Shown piece by piece: positions 1 through 5,510 of a stretch of 9,528 bases of DNA. Origin of the DNA: CAZNER01 sp964572065 (GTDB lineage Bacteria; Patescibacteriota; Dojkabacteria; JAHIVN01); NCBI GenBank assembly GCA_964572065.1, contig CAZNER010000072.1, forward strand, positions 1-9,528. Direction: 5' to 3'. Position numbers and translations under genes: made by a program. The notes beneath the pieces were generated by a model, which had not been told where the DNA came from, searched no databases, and saw only the letters and a list, made by a program, of their open reading frames with translations. The first letter of the stretch is position 1, and every line of letters starts with the position of its first letter.

Positions 1-334
1 CAAATCTACTTTCTAAATATTGTATCATTAAATCAGCCAAATCTGATTTTATTATAAGATAAGGTCTTACAATCTTAAGGAACCAATACATTTCCTGTTG
101 TTTTACAAATTGAAGTGTTAATATATTATTATTCTTTCTAACATATATTATACCACCAAATCTATGTTGAATCCATTCTAACATGTCTCTAGATAAATTA
201 GAAATGCAAACACCATAATATGTTTGTGGATATCCAGTATCGTTCCTTACTTTTCTATTAGCGTAGATATGTCCTTCAGCATCTAACATTGCAGCCGCAT
301 AGGCTTTTTCTGATGCACTGTAATTATTCTTCAT
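1..334 (-). CDS. LAGLIDADG homing endonuclease, N-terminal part (runs off window)
   Basis: The frame is open from an ATG at 334 to the window edge, giving 111 residues; the C-terminus is outside. Residues 13-21 read AAAMLDAEG, a good match to the LAGLIDADG helix, with D18 and E20 in the acidic positions and E20 in the usual metal-binding position. Downstream features fit the single-motif family: a beta-strand with VCISN (42-46), a helix ending in the turn RFGG (58-61), and a helix followed by VRPYLIIKSDLA (89-100), matching the typical PYL-I-K pattern. Such enzymes cut a long DNA site and drive their own spread. A strong ribosome binding site, GAGGTGAG, lies 6 nt before the ATG. The gene has its own upstream motif copy and sits after a virion gene rather than inside one, so it looks free-standing. 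Family assignment is firm; activity is inferred. Confidence 0.85.
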   Translation of the reverse strand, partial: MKNNYSASEKAYAAAMLDAEGHIYANRKVRNDTGYPQTYYGVCISNLSRDMLEWIQHRFGGIIYVRKNNNILTLQFVKQQEMYWFLKIVRPYLIIKSDLADLMIQYLESRF

Positions 335-348
335 ACAAATCTCACCTC

Positions 349-385
349 GATTGTATGATAACATTTAACATAAATATATACAATC
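349..385. repeat. 8-bp inverted repeat flanking the homing endonuclease promoter motif
   Basis: GATTGTAT at 349-356 and its exact complement ATACAATC at 378-385 flank a 21-bp spacer that holds the recurrent ATGT motif. The left arm lies just upstream of the endonuclease ribosome binding site, and the right arm overlaps the stop codon of the 220-aa gene. It could be an operator or an RNA hairpin; the sequence alone does not decide. Confidence 0.5.
358..371 (-). promoter_or_regulatory. Recurrent ATGT motif upstream of homing endonuclease
   Basis: On the minus strand this reads ATGTTAAATGTTAT, followed by CATACAA. The second ATGT ends 26 nt before the ATG at 334, with the ribosome binding site in between. 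It is one of nine intergenic copies in the window. A promoter role is inferred from position and recurrence. Confidence 0.5.
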
Positions 386-1046
386 AAACCTCACTATAAA
401 CAAATGTTGCTGTTTTATCAGACTTTTCTCCTTGTGTTGCTCCACTACCAACAATAACTTGTGTAGCTATACAATAACTTCTACCTGTAGTAGCCCCAAC
501 TACTTGTCCTGATTGAACCATCAGAGCATTAGTTTGAGAGTTAAAGTTATCTATCAGACACATTCCACCAGATAATCTTGGTTGCCCAACTGATGTTCCT
601 GAAAAGAAAGTATAACCTGTTGTTGCTGCAGATATCAATGTCCCAGCTACTGATTCAGTACCGGTTGCTTGTTTATACATACTAGAAGGAAAACCTTGTG
701 TTAAAGTCTGACAACTTGCTACTGTTGATGCTGACACTGCAATATATAAACCTGCTGGTGTAGCTTGACTACTACCTAAAGTCCAATCTACTCTTGAAGA
801 ATTTGTCCATGTTTGATAATACTTCAAATTCTTTATATAGGTTGAAGGTGCTGCAGTAACGTTTATACAATGAGTAGTCCAATAAGATCCACTAAATCCT
901 AAATCTACAGTAGGTATAGGAATAGGATAAGTAGTTAAACTACCATCAACTTGATCAGAAGTTTGATATCTTGTACCTGATTTAGCTGTACCTGAGTTAT
1001 CTTTATAAGTGAAAGTCCCAGGAGTTGCTCCAGTAATCTGTTCCAC
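384..1046 (-). CDS. Unrecognised beta-rich virion-type protein, 220 aa
   Basis: I do not recognise a family. The protein is rich in Thr, Ser, Gly and Tyr with few charged residues, as in secreted or virion beta-sandwich proteins. Near the C-terminus, GRSYCIATQVIVGSGAT and then TATFVYSEV look like paired edge strands. There is no signal peptide or membrane segment. It follows the tail chaperone gene, where a tape measure is often found, but it lacks the length and helices of one. The given start is a GTG at 1046 with no ribosome binding site before it. The frame is open further upstream to a TAG at 1074-1076 and reads NIVATVQ, like real protein. An ATC at 1062-1064 sits 3 nt after GTGAT and at the usual distance from the promoter motif, so the true N-terminus may be six residues longer. 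A surface, fibre or minor tail protein is a guess. Confidence 0.7.
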   Translation of the reverse strand: MEQITGATPGTFTYKDNSGTAKSGTRYQTSDQVDGSLTTYPIPIPTVDLGFSGSYWTTHCINVTAAPSTYIKNLKYYQTWTNSSRVDWTLGSSQATPAGLYIAVSASTVASCQTLTQGFPSSMYKQATGTESVAGTLISAATTGYTFFSGTSVGQPRLSGGMCLIDNFNSQTNALMVQSGQVVGATTGRSYCIATQVIVGSGATQGEKSDKTATFVYSEV

Positions 1047-1076
1047 TTGAACAGTTGCTACGATATTATCACACTA

Positions 1077-1096
1077 TATTTATAACATTTAAACAT
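1077..1096 (-). promoter_or_regulatory. Recurrent ATGT motif upstream of 220-aa virion gene
   Basis: The minus strand reads ATGTTTAAATGTTATAAATA, the best copy of the family, with TGTTATAAAT resembling an extended -10 box and TATAAATA matching the T4 late box. It lies in the gap between the end of the frameshifted chaperone extension (1115) and the 220-aa gene. The second ATGT ends 38 nt before the GTG but only 20 nt before the alternative ATC start. Confidence 0.55.
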
Positions 1097-1114
1097 ACTA
1101 ACATACATTAATGT

Positions 1115-1318
1115 CTATATTCTTCGGGATTTACCTTTATGAGATTTTTTTCCAGCTTCTTTATAAGCCTTTGCTTTTTCTTCAGCTTCATTTACTATAT
1201 AATTCTCAATAAAAGCTATATCAATTGGATTTTTTCTACGTATATTTCCAACCTCCGAAGGTGTTTTGTGTAAGAATTTACAGACTCTAGCTTCTAACTG
1301 GCCTAATCCGCTCTTAAC
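1115..1318 (-). CDS. Frameshift extension of tail assembly chaperone (67 aa, +1 frame)
   Basis: Immediately after the chaperone gene, the +1 frame is open for 67 codons and ends with TAG at 1115-1117. The frame opens only about 12 nt before the upstream gene's stop and contains no ATG, GTG or TTG anywhere, so it cannot be started by itself. The product begins VKSGLGQLEARVCKF, continues through a helical stretch (about residues 34-57, IAFIENYIVNEAEEKAKAYK) and ends in a basic tail, GKKSHKGKSRRI. It has ordinary protein composition. This is the layout of the lambda G/GT genes and their relatives, where a minority of ribosomes shift frame and add a domain that recruits tail-tube subunits to the tape measure. 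The predicted fusion is 160 + 67 = 227 residues. Most known cases shift -1; this one needs +1 (or -2). Confidence 0.7.
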   Translation of the reverse strand, partial: VKSGLGQLEARVCKFLHKTPSEVGNIRRKNPIDIAFIENYIVNEAEEKAKAYKEAGKKSHKGKSRRI

Positions 1319-1325
1319 GAAATTT
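1314..1325 (-). promoter_or_regulatory. Predicted +1 frameshift site UUU-C before UAA
   Basis: The end of the chaperone gene reads AAA TTT CGT TAA on the minus strand. The two frames overlap only across about four codons. Among these, only TTT followed by C lets the P-site tRNA re-pair perfectly after a +1 slip (UUU to UUC). The stalled codon would be CGT, and AGA is the commoner Arg codon here, with a stop just behind it. No XXXYYYZ heptamer for a -1 shift is present, and the -1 frame ends after five codons. Confidence 0.55.
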
Positions 1326-1799
1326 CTTTAATTCGTCTGAAGTAACACCACTACCCCTCTGTGTCTCTCTAATTAACTCTGTTATAAAACTTTGTAATGT
1401 AGAGAAAGAAATTTTCTCTTTCCAAAATTCTATATTAAGAGATGCATCTAAACTAAGTGTAGCTGCTAATTCAGGTAACTTTTCGTAAATTTCCACCATT
1501 TTCTGAAGAGATTCGTTATCCATTTTCCCTTCATATATTGCGGCTTCAGCTGATAGTCTCATTATCATCATCATTTCTTGTTGTGTAGGTTTTTTTGCCT
1601 TTATCATCCTTTTAGTCTCTGGGGATGATTCAAATGTGACGCTCAATATATCCTCTTGATAATCTCTTTCAAGTTTATCTCTAGTTGCTATTTGCTTTAT
1701 AACAGCTTCTCTATCAGTTCCTTCTTTCTTTTTTATTTTTCTTTTGAGATCATCAAAATCTTTTGGTGGTGTATTTTCATTTTTAGTATCTTCTGCCAT
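1314..1799 (-). CDS. Tail assembly chaperone-like protein, 161 aa
   Basis: The N-terminal 55 residues are very polar and lysine-rich (KRKIKKKEGTDREAVIKQ). Residues 60-160 are predicted helical: MIKAKKPTQQEMMMIMRLSA, then ESLQKMVEIYEKLPELAATL, then SFSTLQSFITELIRE. No catalytic or membrane motif is visible. The call rests on position and architecture: a small helical protein directly after the tail-tube genes, followed by a start-less ORF in a shifted frame, is the hallmark of the tail assembly chaperone pair that binds the tape measure during tail assembly. The start at 1799 has GAGGT 11 nt upstream, a slightly long spacing. The gene has its own motif copy, so it is probably transcribed apart from the tube genes. 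The functional name is an inference from context. Confidence 0.7.
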   Translation of the reverse strand: MAEDTKNENTPPKDFDDLKRKIKKKEGTDREAVIKQIATRDKLERDYQEDILSVTFESSPETKRMIKAKKPTQQEMMMIMRLSAEAAIYEGKMDNESLQKMVEIYEKLPELAATLSLDASLNIEFWKEKISFSTLQSFITELIRETQRGSGVTSDELKKFR

Positions 1800-1830
1800 A
1801 TTAATGAATTACCTCTATTTTACTTTTTGA

Positions 1831-1854
1831 TATAATATATAAACATTAAGACAT
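1831..1854 (-). promoter_or_regulatory. Recurrent ATGT motif upstream of tail chaperone gene
   Basis: The minus strand reads ATGTCTTAATGT followed by TTATATATTATA. The 12-base core is identical to the copy before the PAS gene at 9065-9087. The second ATGT ends 43 nt before the ATG at 1799, the longest distance among the copies. Confidence 0.5.
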
Positions 1855-1866
1855 AAATTAGTACAA

Positions 1867-2352
1867 TTAGCTCCAGTTCCAACATTCTGATATTATTGGA
1901 TAATTTGCACCTGATGCTGTGGATCTATTTGAAGATAACAGATATGGATATAGCATTGTAAAATCTATTGTTCCTTCTGTGATATCGTCAGCAGTTCCTA
2001 TACTGAAATCAAATCCAGTAACTTGACAACTTTGTAAAAAGAAGTGCAAAGAATTTGCTCCACAATTGCCTGATACACTTATAGGACAACCAACTATCAT
2101 ATTATTAACTAACTTACCGACAGCTGTAGAATGCATCTTACAAGCGGTTAGAGAGCCTTCAGCTGATAATGAACCTGCTAATGAAAAGTTACCCTTCTCA
2201 CCAACTAATTCCTGTTCAGCGGTACCTTTACTCAGTGTTAACGAAAAATCAGATATAGCTAATGTTGAGTGACTGAGCTTATTTGTTACTCCTCCACTAC
2301 CTAAATAGATAGTTGCATCTTCTCCTGTATATACTGTAGGTGTTCCTGCCAT
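1867..2352 (-). CDS. Tail tube-like protein, second copy, 161 aa
   Basis: This is a clear paralogue of the gene just upstream. Residues 33-72 (ISDFSLTLSKGTAEQELVGE onwards) match residues 35-74 of the neighbour at 26 of 40 positions, and residues 108-136 (SCQVTGFDFSIGTADDITEG onwards) match at 20 of 29. Both have the N-terminal strand, central loop and C-terminal strands expected of tail-tube/Hcp-like beta folds. They stand between the tail terminator-like gene and the chaperone gene, exactly where major tail (tube) proteins are found. The C-terminus after residue 136 differs and ends ECWNWS. The start ATG is 3 nt after the upstream stop, with GGGGT as ribosome binding site, so the two copies share one mRNA. 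One copy may form the tube and the other a specialised end or decoration. Confidence 0.72.
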   Translation of the reverse strand: MAGTPTVYTGEDATIYLGSGGVTNKLSHSTLAISDFSLTLSKGTAEQELVGEKGNFSLAGSLSAEGSLTACKMHSTAVGKLVNNMIVGCPISVSGNCGANSLHFFLQSCQVTGFDFSIGTADDITEGTIDFTMLYPYLLSSNRSTASGANYPIISECWNWS

Positions 2353-2355
2353 AAT

Positions 2356-2835
2356 TTAACCCCACAAACAATTGCTTAGGTAGTTAATATCCTGTGGATT
2401 TAGAACTACGAAATCTATACTTGCTTCTGTTATTGTATCAGCATCCCCGATGGATATATCATAACCAGTTACTTGGCATGATGTAAGATACCAACTGAGA
2501 TATACTGCATCTGTATCTGTAGATATTGTTCCTGAAATGGCTAAATATGCATAAGTTCCTGCATCGTTGTCAAGTAAGTTATCTAAGATATCAGATAAAC
2601 CACTTGTTGCAAATTTTGATGCAGTAAGAGAACCATCTAAAGATAAAGATCCTTGTTCAAAATAATTGCCTTTTTCTCCAATCAAATCTTGTTCGATAGT
2701 ACCTCTATCAATTGTTAGAGAGAAATCAGCAATACCCCATGTTGAATGGGTTTTATTTGTCCAAGTTGGTGCTGCTCCACCTGCATGTGCTGCTAGATGT
2801 ACTTTAGCGTTTTTACCTGTGACTGTTCCAGCCAT
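2356..2835 (-). CDS. Tail tube-like protein, first copy, 159 aa
   Basis: It starts MAGTVTGKNAKVHLAAHAGG, and its core GIADFSLTIDRGTIEQDLIG is shared with the following gene. A second shared block, SCQVTGYDISIGDADTITEA, spans residues 119-138. Such beta-rich proteins of about 150 residues, starting MA and encoded after a tail terminator gene, fit the major tail protein that polymerises into the tail tube. The variable region between the conserved blocks (about 75-118) includes an Asp-rich stretch, DILDNLLDNDAGTYAYLAIS. The ribosome binding site AGGTAAG is 7 nt before the ATG. It is first in its unit, behind two motif copies. Which copy is the main tube subunit cannot be told from sequence; the stronger leader and first position favour this one slightly. 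Confidence 0.72.
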   Translation of the reverse strand: MAGTVTGKNAKVHLAAHAGGAAPTWTNKTHSTWGIADFSLTIDRGTIEQDLIGEKGNYFEQGSLSLDGSLTASKFATSGLSDILDNLLDNDAGTYAYLAISGTISTDTDAVYLSWYLTSCQVTGYDISIGDADTITEASIDFVVLNPQDINYLSNCLWG

Positions 2836-2851
2836 AATTAATCTTACCTAT

Positions 2852-2865
2852 CATTAAAACATTAA
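2852..2865 (-). promoter_or_regulatory. Recurrent ATGT motif, proximal copy before tail tube genes
   Basis: The minus strand reads TTAATGTTTTAATG. The AATGT ends 23 nt before the ATG at 2835, in line with the other copies, and the AGGTAAG ribosome binding site follows. A fuller core lies further upstream at 2888-2899, so this unit may have two promoters. Confidence 0.42.
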
Positions 2866-2887
2866 TTTACTTACAAATATTAACAAT

Positions 2888-2899
2888 ACATTTAAACAT
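2888..2899 (-). promoter_or_regulatory. Recurrent ATGT motif, distal copy before tail tube genes
   Basis: The minus strand reads ATGTTTAAATGT, identical to the core before the 220-aa gene. Its first base is the last base of the TGA stop of the tail terminator-like gene, so it follows that gene with no spacer. It lies 52 nt before the tail-tube start codon. Confidence 0.45.
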
Positions 2900-3294
2900 C
2901 AGTCATCGAAAACTTTTGTCATAGTATAAGTTTGAATTTTTCTATATTTACCATACTCATCGAGATAATCATCTATATCAGCATCCTTCCTACATCCACC
3001 TGAAATCATTCTTGGAACAACTGCATCAGCAATCTGTAGAGTTTGTAGACGTGTGTTACCATAAATATCAATCTGAACAGTAGAAGTCTCTCTTCTCATT
3101 TGAGAGCCTGCTGCTGCAGTATTATATCCTAGATAACCAACATCCGTACCAGTTGCTTGATTAATTGTTATACAAGGAAAATTATCCTCTTTTTTTATCC
3201 AACCTATATTTATATCGTTTTTACTGACAATATTAGTTATTGTAGTTGAACTTAATAAGAATTTTCTTATATCAGTTATTGCACTTAAACTCAT
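2899..3294 (-). CDS. Tail terminator-like protein (DUF3168-like), 131 aa
   Basis: The N-terminal helix (residues 1-20, AITDIRKFLLSSTTITNIVS) and the central stretch STVQIDIYGNTRLQTLQIAD followed by AV match the pattern of DUF3168-type proteins, which carry a V-I-DIYG strand followed by an A-IAD helix. In that family the protein caps the tail and helps join it to the head (lambda gpU/SPP1 gp17 role). A C-terminal segment KIQTYTMTKVFDD gives a final strand. The length is normal for the family. The start overlaps the upstream stop as ATGA, so it is translationally coupled to the gp10-like gene, and it is the last gene of a seven-gene unit that starts at 5355. The family call is from pattern memory and is fairly good. 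Confidence 0.65.
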   Translation of the reverse strand: MSLSAITDIRKFLLSSTTITNIVSKNDINIGWIKKEDNFPCITINQATGTDVGYLGYNTAAAGSQMRRETSTVQIDIYGNTRLQTLQIADAVVPRMISGGCRKDADIDDYLDEYGKYRKIQTYTMTKVFDD

Positions 3295-3815
3295 AATACG
3301 CTCCTCATACTCTTCCAGACATCTCTTTTGATTCTATTTTTTATACTTTCCTTTACCCATTGAGATTCAATAGCACTTCTAAAATAATATTTTGGTCTTT
3401 GTATTAGAAATGCTCTTCTTATCATAGGTTTACCTTGATCATCAAAACTTGCTTGACCATATTGTTGCTTTCCGATTGGAAAACCTCCACTACCTCTCTT
3501 TACAACTAGAGTTGTACCTGTTTGTTCACCACCAAGTTCAACTACTGCGGCATGTTTTGAATTACATGATAGTCTTCCAGTTAATTGAGATTCAGGTTGC
3601 CATCCCCAATTTTCTTTATTGGCTATGGATTCCCCATCCAAAGACATACCAGGCTCCTTAGAGAGATTAACTAAATTTTGTATAGCTCTATCTCTTAGTA
3701 AATCAGCTCCATATTGTAATGCATGTTGCATAGAATTTGGAACGAATTTATCTATTTTCTCTAATTTCCTAATTATATCCTTTTTTCCTCTAATTTGAGT
3801 TACTTTTAAATTCAT
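3291..3815 (-). CDS. HK97 gp10-like tail completion protein, 174 aa
   Basis: The N-terminus, IRGKKDIIRKLEKIDKFVPN, followed by a helix ALQYGADLLRDRAIQNLV (residues 32-49), is typical of the HK97 gp10-like family, where an N-terminal helix pair precedes AG-N-P--TG-L--SI and a final helix. Here TGRLSCNSKHAAVVELGG (79-96) fits the central strand region: A-VE-G is a family hallmark. The end, PKYYFRSAIESQWVKESIKN, matches the family's P---RPA-- helix. The insert of about 45 residues (104-137, Gly/Gln-rich) makes it longer than many members. In known phages it works in the neck between closure and tail terminator. It overlaps both neighbours by ATGA junctions. Confidence 0.72.
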   Translation of the reverse strand: MNLKVTQIRGKKDIIRKLEKIDKFVPNSMQHALQYGADLLRDRAIQNLVNLSKEPGMSLDGESIANKENWGWQPESQLTGRLSCNSKHAAVVELGGEQTGTTLVVKRGSGGFPIGKQQYGQASFDDQGKPMIRRAFLIQRPKYYFRSAIESQWVKESIKNRIKRDVWKSMRSVL

Positions 3816-4132
3816 GATATCAAACTCAATAAAGCTTTTTGATGATGAAACGAAGAATCGAATTCACATGCTTTTACTCTGTAATTAACACCTTGATATG
3901 TTATCGTGGAATTTGTAGTTAAACCTGCTGAAGATACACAATAGCAAGTATATTTAACATCATCAAATATACCTGGTCTTTCTATCCTTTCACTTATAGT
4001 TATAGGAACCATTCTACATTTAGTTTTGGTTGTACTGTCAGTATAAGTGTAAGTCCATTCTCCTAATTGATTTTGGGATGACGCTTTAGTAGTTTTATAT
4101 AATACGTTATTCAATAAAGTTTCGTAACTCAT
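3812..4132 (-). CDS. Head closure (stopper)-like protein, 106 aa
   Basis: This small beta-rich protein contains YTYTDSTTKTKCRMVPITIS (residues 28-47), then GIFDDVKYTCYCVSSAGLTT, then a strand ITYQGVNYRVKACEF and a C-terminal KALLSLI. Small barrel proteins of about 100 residues that end in Y-G--Y-V------GH-K--L are typical of head-closure proteins (SPP1 gp16 or HK97 gp7-like). The position between the adaptor and the gp10-like gene, interrupted only by the HNH gene, supports that role of sealing the portal channel after packaging. Translation is coupled to both neighbours by ATGA overlaps at 4129-4132 and 3812-3815. The sequence match alone is weak; the context is good. Confidence 0.58.
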   Translation of the reverse strand: MSYETLLNNVLYKTTKASSQNQLGEWTYTYTDSTTKTKCRMVPITISERIERPGIFDDVKYTCYCVSSAGLTTNSTITYQGVNYRVKACEFDSSFHHQKALLSLIS

Positions 4133-4371
4133 ATATATCTCTTATATTTTCTATCATGATGAATTTGATAATGACAATCTGAACATAATACTACTAAATT
4201 TGACTCACTATGAGAGCCTCCAAGTTTAACTGGTTTTTTATGGTGTAAGTGAAGATGTCCTTTTGAATATCTACCACATAATTGGCATGTATAATTATAT
4301 TTTTCAAATAGAGCGAATCTTAATTTGTTCCAATTAGGTGGATATAGATTTGAAGGTCTGGTATAAACCAT
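4129..4371 (-). CDS. HNH endonuclease, 80 aa
   Basis: The complete small HNH domain is visible: C29-x2-C32 (TCQLCG) and C63-x2-C66-H67 form the zinc site, H43-H44 (LHLHHKKP) provide the catalytic histidine of the beta-alpha-metal core, N58 (SESNLVVLC) is the HNH asparagine, and H71 is the last histidine. HNH proteins of this size nick or cut DNA and in many HK97-type phages are needed with the terminase for genome packaging. Those genes normally sit next to the small terminase gene; here it is inserted between adaptor and stopper genes. The start ATG at 4371 overlaps the upstream stop as TAATG, and the end overlaps the next gene as ATGA. It could be a packaging factor or a free-standing mobile nuclease. 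Confidence 0.88.
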   Translation of the reverse strand: MVYTRPSNLYPPNWNKLRFALFEKYNYTCQLCGRYSKGHLHLHHKKPVKLGGSHSESNLVVLCSDCHYQIHHDRKYKRYI

Positions 4372-4793
4372 TAATCATTACTCCTATATACCTTCCACCT
4401 GTTATTAGTTGACCTCTTATTTAGCATTTGTAATGCCATTTTTTCCCAAGTTACTGAAATAACATGTGGAGATGATTGTATATCGGTACCTCTTGATATA
4501 GGCTGAGCTAATTCATACTCATAATCACCTAAAGCTTCTCTACTTAGAGTATAATATTTTTTAGCTAATTCTGGTGCTAATATTATTTTTGATGCTATTA
4601 ATAGAAGACAAGGTATCCTTGCTTTTCCAGATGTTGTTGAACCATCATTGAAATAAACTGCTTCAACATAATCTTCTACAGCCTCTATTTTTCTTAGGAT
4701 TTCATTTGTTGTGATGTCATCATAATCTAATGGAGGTGTAAAGAATCCTCTAACATCTTCTTCATTAACGTATTTTGTAGTATAATCCGCCAT
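4371..4793 (-). CDS. Head-tail adaptor (connector) protein, gp6-like, 140 aa
   Basis: Helical protein with YVNEEDVRGFFTPPLDYDDI (residues 8-27), then TTNEILRKIEAVEDYVEAVY (28-47), an alanine/leucine helix around IPCLLLIASKIILAPELAKK, and a C-terminal helix WEKMALQML. The opening D-ED-------D-----I---I--AE-YV plan is that of HK97 gp6 / SPP1 gp15-like adaptors, which dock under the portal as a ring and receive the stopper. The length is usual. It is 8 nt downstream of the 98-aa gene in the same unit and starts the adaptor - stopper - completion - terminator series, which supports the call. GGATTATAC near the start codes for ADYT; the ribosome binding site before the ATG is weak. Confidence 0.7.
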   Translation of the reverse strand: MADYTTKYVNEEDVRGFFTPPLDYDDITTNEILRKIEAVEDYVEAVYFNDGSTTSGKARIPCLLLIASKIILAPELAKKYYTLSREALGDYEYELAQPISRGTDIQSSPHVISVTWEKMALQMLNKRSTNNRWKVYRSND

Positions 4794-4801
4794 AGCTTAC
4801 T

Positions 4802-5098
4802 TTAGATGATATCTTCTTGGTCGCCTATTTTCTTATCAACTTTCCTCATATCTATAGTTTTTCTTCTTCTTATACTCTGATCTGTTGGAAAAGGGAACTG
4901 TTTTATTTGAAAAGTGTCACTATTTGTTGCTCCTCTACCTTGAGAACCTGATATTTCATATTCAAGAATCTCATCGTTAGTTAATTTAGTTCTATCTAGT
5001 AAACCCTTTCTTCTCTTAGCTTGATATTTCTTTGTAAGCCAAGATTGACTCCCTTGTGAATAATTACCTGCTCCTTTTCCATGCAACATATTTACCAC
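4802..5098 (-). CDS. Unrecognised basic protein, 98 aa
   Basis: No family recognised. The protein is strongly basic in its first half (SWLTKKYQAKRRKGLLDRTK) and again near the end (SIRRRKTIDMRKVDKK), with a short acidic helix NDEILEYEI between and an acidic C-terminal tip. It has no cysteine pair, membrane segment or signal peptide. The given start is GTG at 5098, overlapping the stop of the previous gene; an ATG three codons later at 5089 is an alternative, with GTGGT upstream as a possible ribosome binding site. Its place between the capsid gene and the adaptor, in the same unit as neck genes, suggests a minor head or DNA-contacting role, which is a guess. Confidence 0.65.
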   Translation of the reverse strand: MVNMLHGKGAGNYSQGSQSWLTKKYQAKRRKGLLDRTKLTNDEILEYEISGSQGRGATNSDTFQIKQFPFPTDQSIRRRKTIDMRKVDKKIGDQEDII

Positions 5099-5355
5099 TT
5101 ATATTTAAAGACAGGTAAATAGCCAGTGAATGAAGTTCCAGTACCACCACTCATCATGGTGATTCTAACCCAACCGTTTGTACTTGCAGCTGGTAATACT
5201 TGTTCACCGCCTGCTCCTGAAGCATATATACCACAGGTTGCTGCACCAGAAAAGAAATTGGTACCGTCCCAATGGAGATTTATACCTCTACCAGTATGGT
5301 CTATCCAAAGTTTTTCGATTGATAATACAGGAATGCTACCGCCTTGTGTAGGCAT
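5092..5355 (-). CDS. Unrecognised small Gly-rich protein after capsid gene, 87 aa
   Basis: No family recognised. It begins MPTQGGSIPVLSIEKLWIDH, continues with GINLHWDGTNFFSGAATCG and ends GTSFTGYLPVFKYKW. The alternation of hydrophobic and Gly/Thr residues suggests a small all-beta domain. The start at 5355 has a good ribosome binding site, GAGG, and the gene follows a copy of the recurrent motif, so it heads the seven-gene neck unit (5355 to 2899). A second decoration protein or a small head-surface protein is possible given the composition; nothing in the sequence proves it. Confidence 0.65.
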   Translation of the reverse strand: MPTQGGSIPVLSIEKLWIDHTGRGINLHWDGTNFFSGAATCGIYASGAGGEQVLPAASTNGWVRITMMSGGTGTSFTGYLPVFKYKW

Positions 5356-5370
5356 ATCATCATTTCCTCA

Positions 5371-5392
5371 TTTTATAACATTTATTAAACAT
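5371..5392 (-). promoter_or_regulatory. Recurrent ATGT motif heading the neck gene unit
   Basis: The minus strand reads ATGTTTAATA followed by AATGTTATAAAA. The TGTTATAAA part matches the extended -10-like form of the best copy. The second ATGT ends 22 nt before the ATG at 5355, with GAGG in between. Confidence 0.55.
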
Positions 5393-5416
5393 AAATTCAT
5401 CATCTATGCAGTTCAT

Positions 5417-5446
5417 TCCTAATACTAGGATTTAAGGATAATCCTA
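5417..5446 (-). other. Alternative hairpins in the gap after the capsid gene
   Basis: Most of the 155-bp gap 5356-5510 holds no gene. Within it, TCCTA (5417-5421) pairs with TAGGA (5426-5430) over a 4-nt loop. TAGGATT (5426-5432) can instead pair with AATCCTA (5440-5446) over a 7-nt loop. The two hairpins share the middle arm and exclude one another. No T-run follows, so a bacterial intrinsic terminator is not supported. It may be a 3' processing or stability element of capsid mRNA. Confidence 0.35.
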
Positions 5447-5510
5447 ACAAAACCAACGAACATAGATAACATACACGATTCACTAATTGATTATAGAAAT
5501 CTTTGTGAGA

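Noticed and set aside
1..334. LAGLIDADG protein as part of an intein or a group I intron
   Set aside because: The frame has its own start, ribosome binding site and promoter motif, follows a complete upstream stop, and shows no intein splice motifs at its N-terminus. The right-hand context is outside the window, so intron flanks cannot be fully excluded.
1293..1316. Standard -1 frameshift at the end of the chaperone gene
   Set aside because: The -1 frame stops after five codons and no XXXYYYZ slippery site is present.
2666..2857. Plus-strand frames of 60-100 codons across the tube, gp10-like and capsid genes
   Set aside because: They are complements of well-supported minus-strand genes, without ribosome binding sites or recognisable domains.
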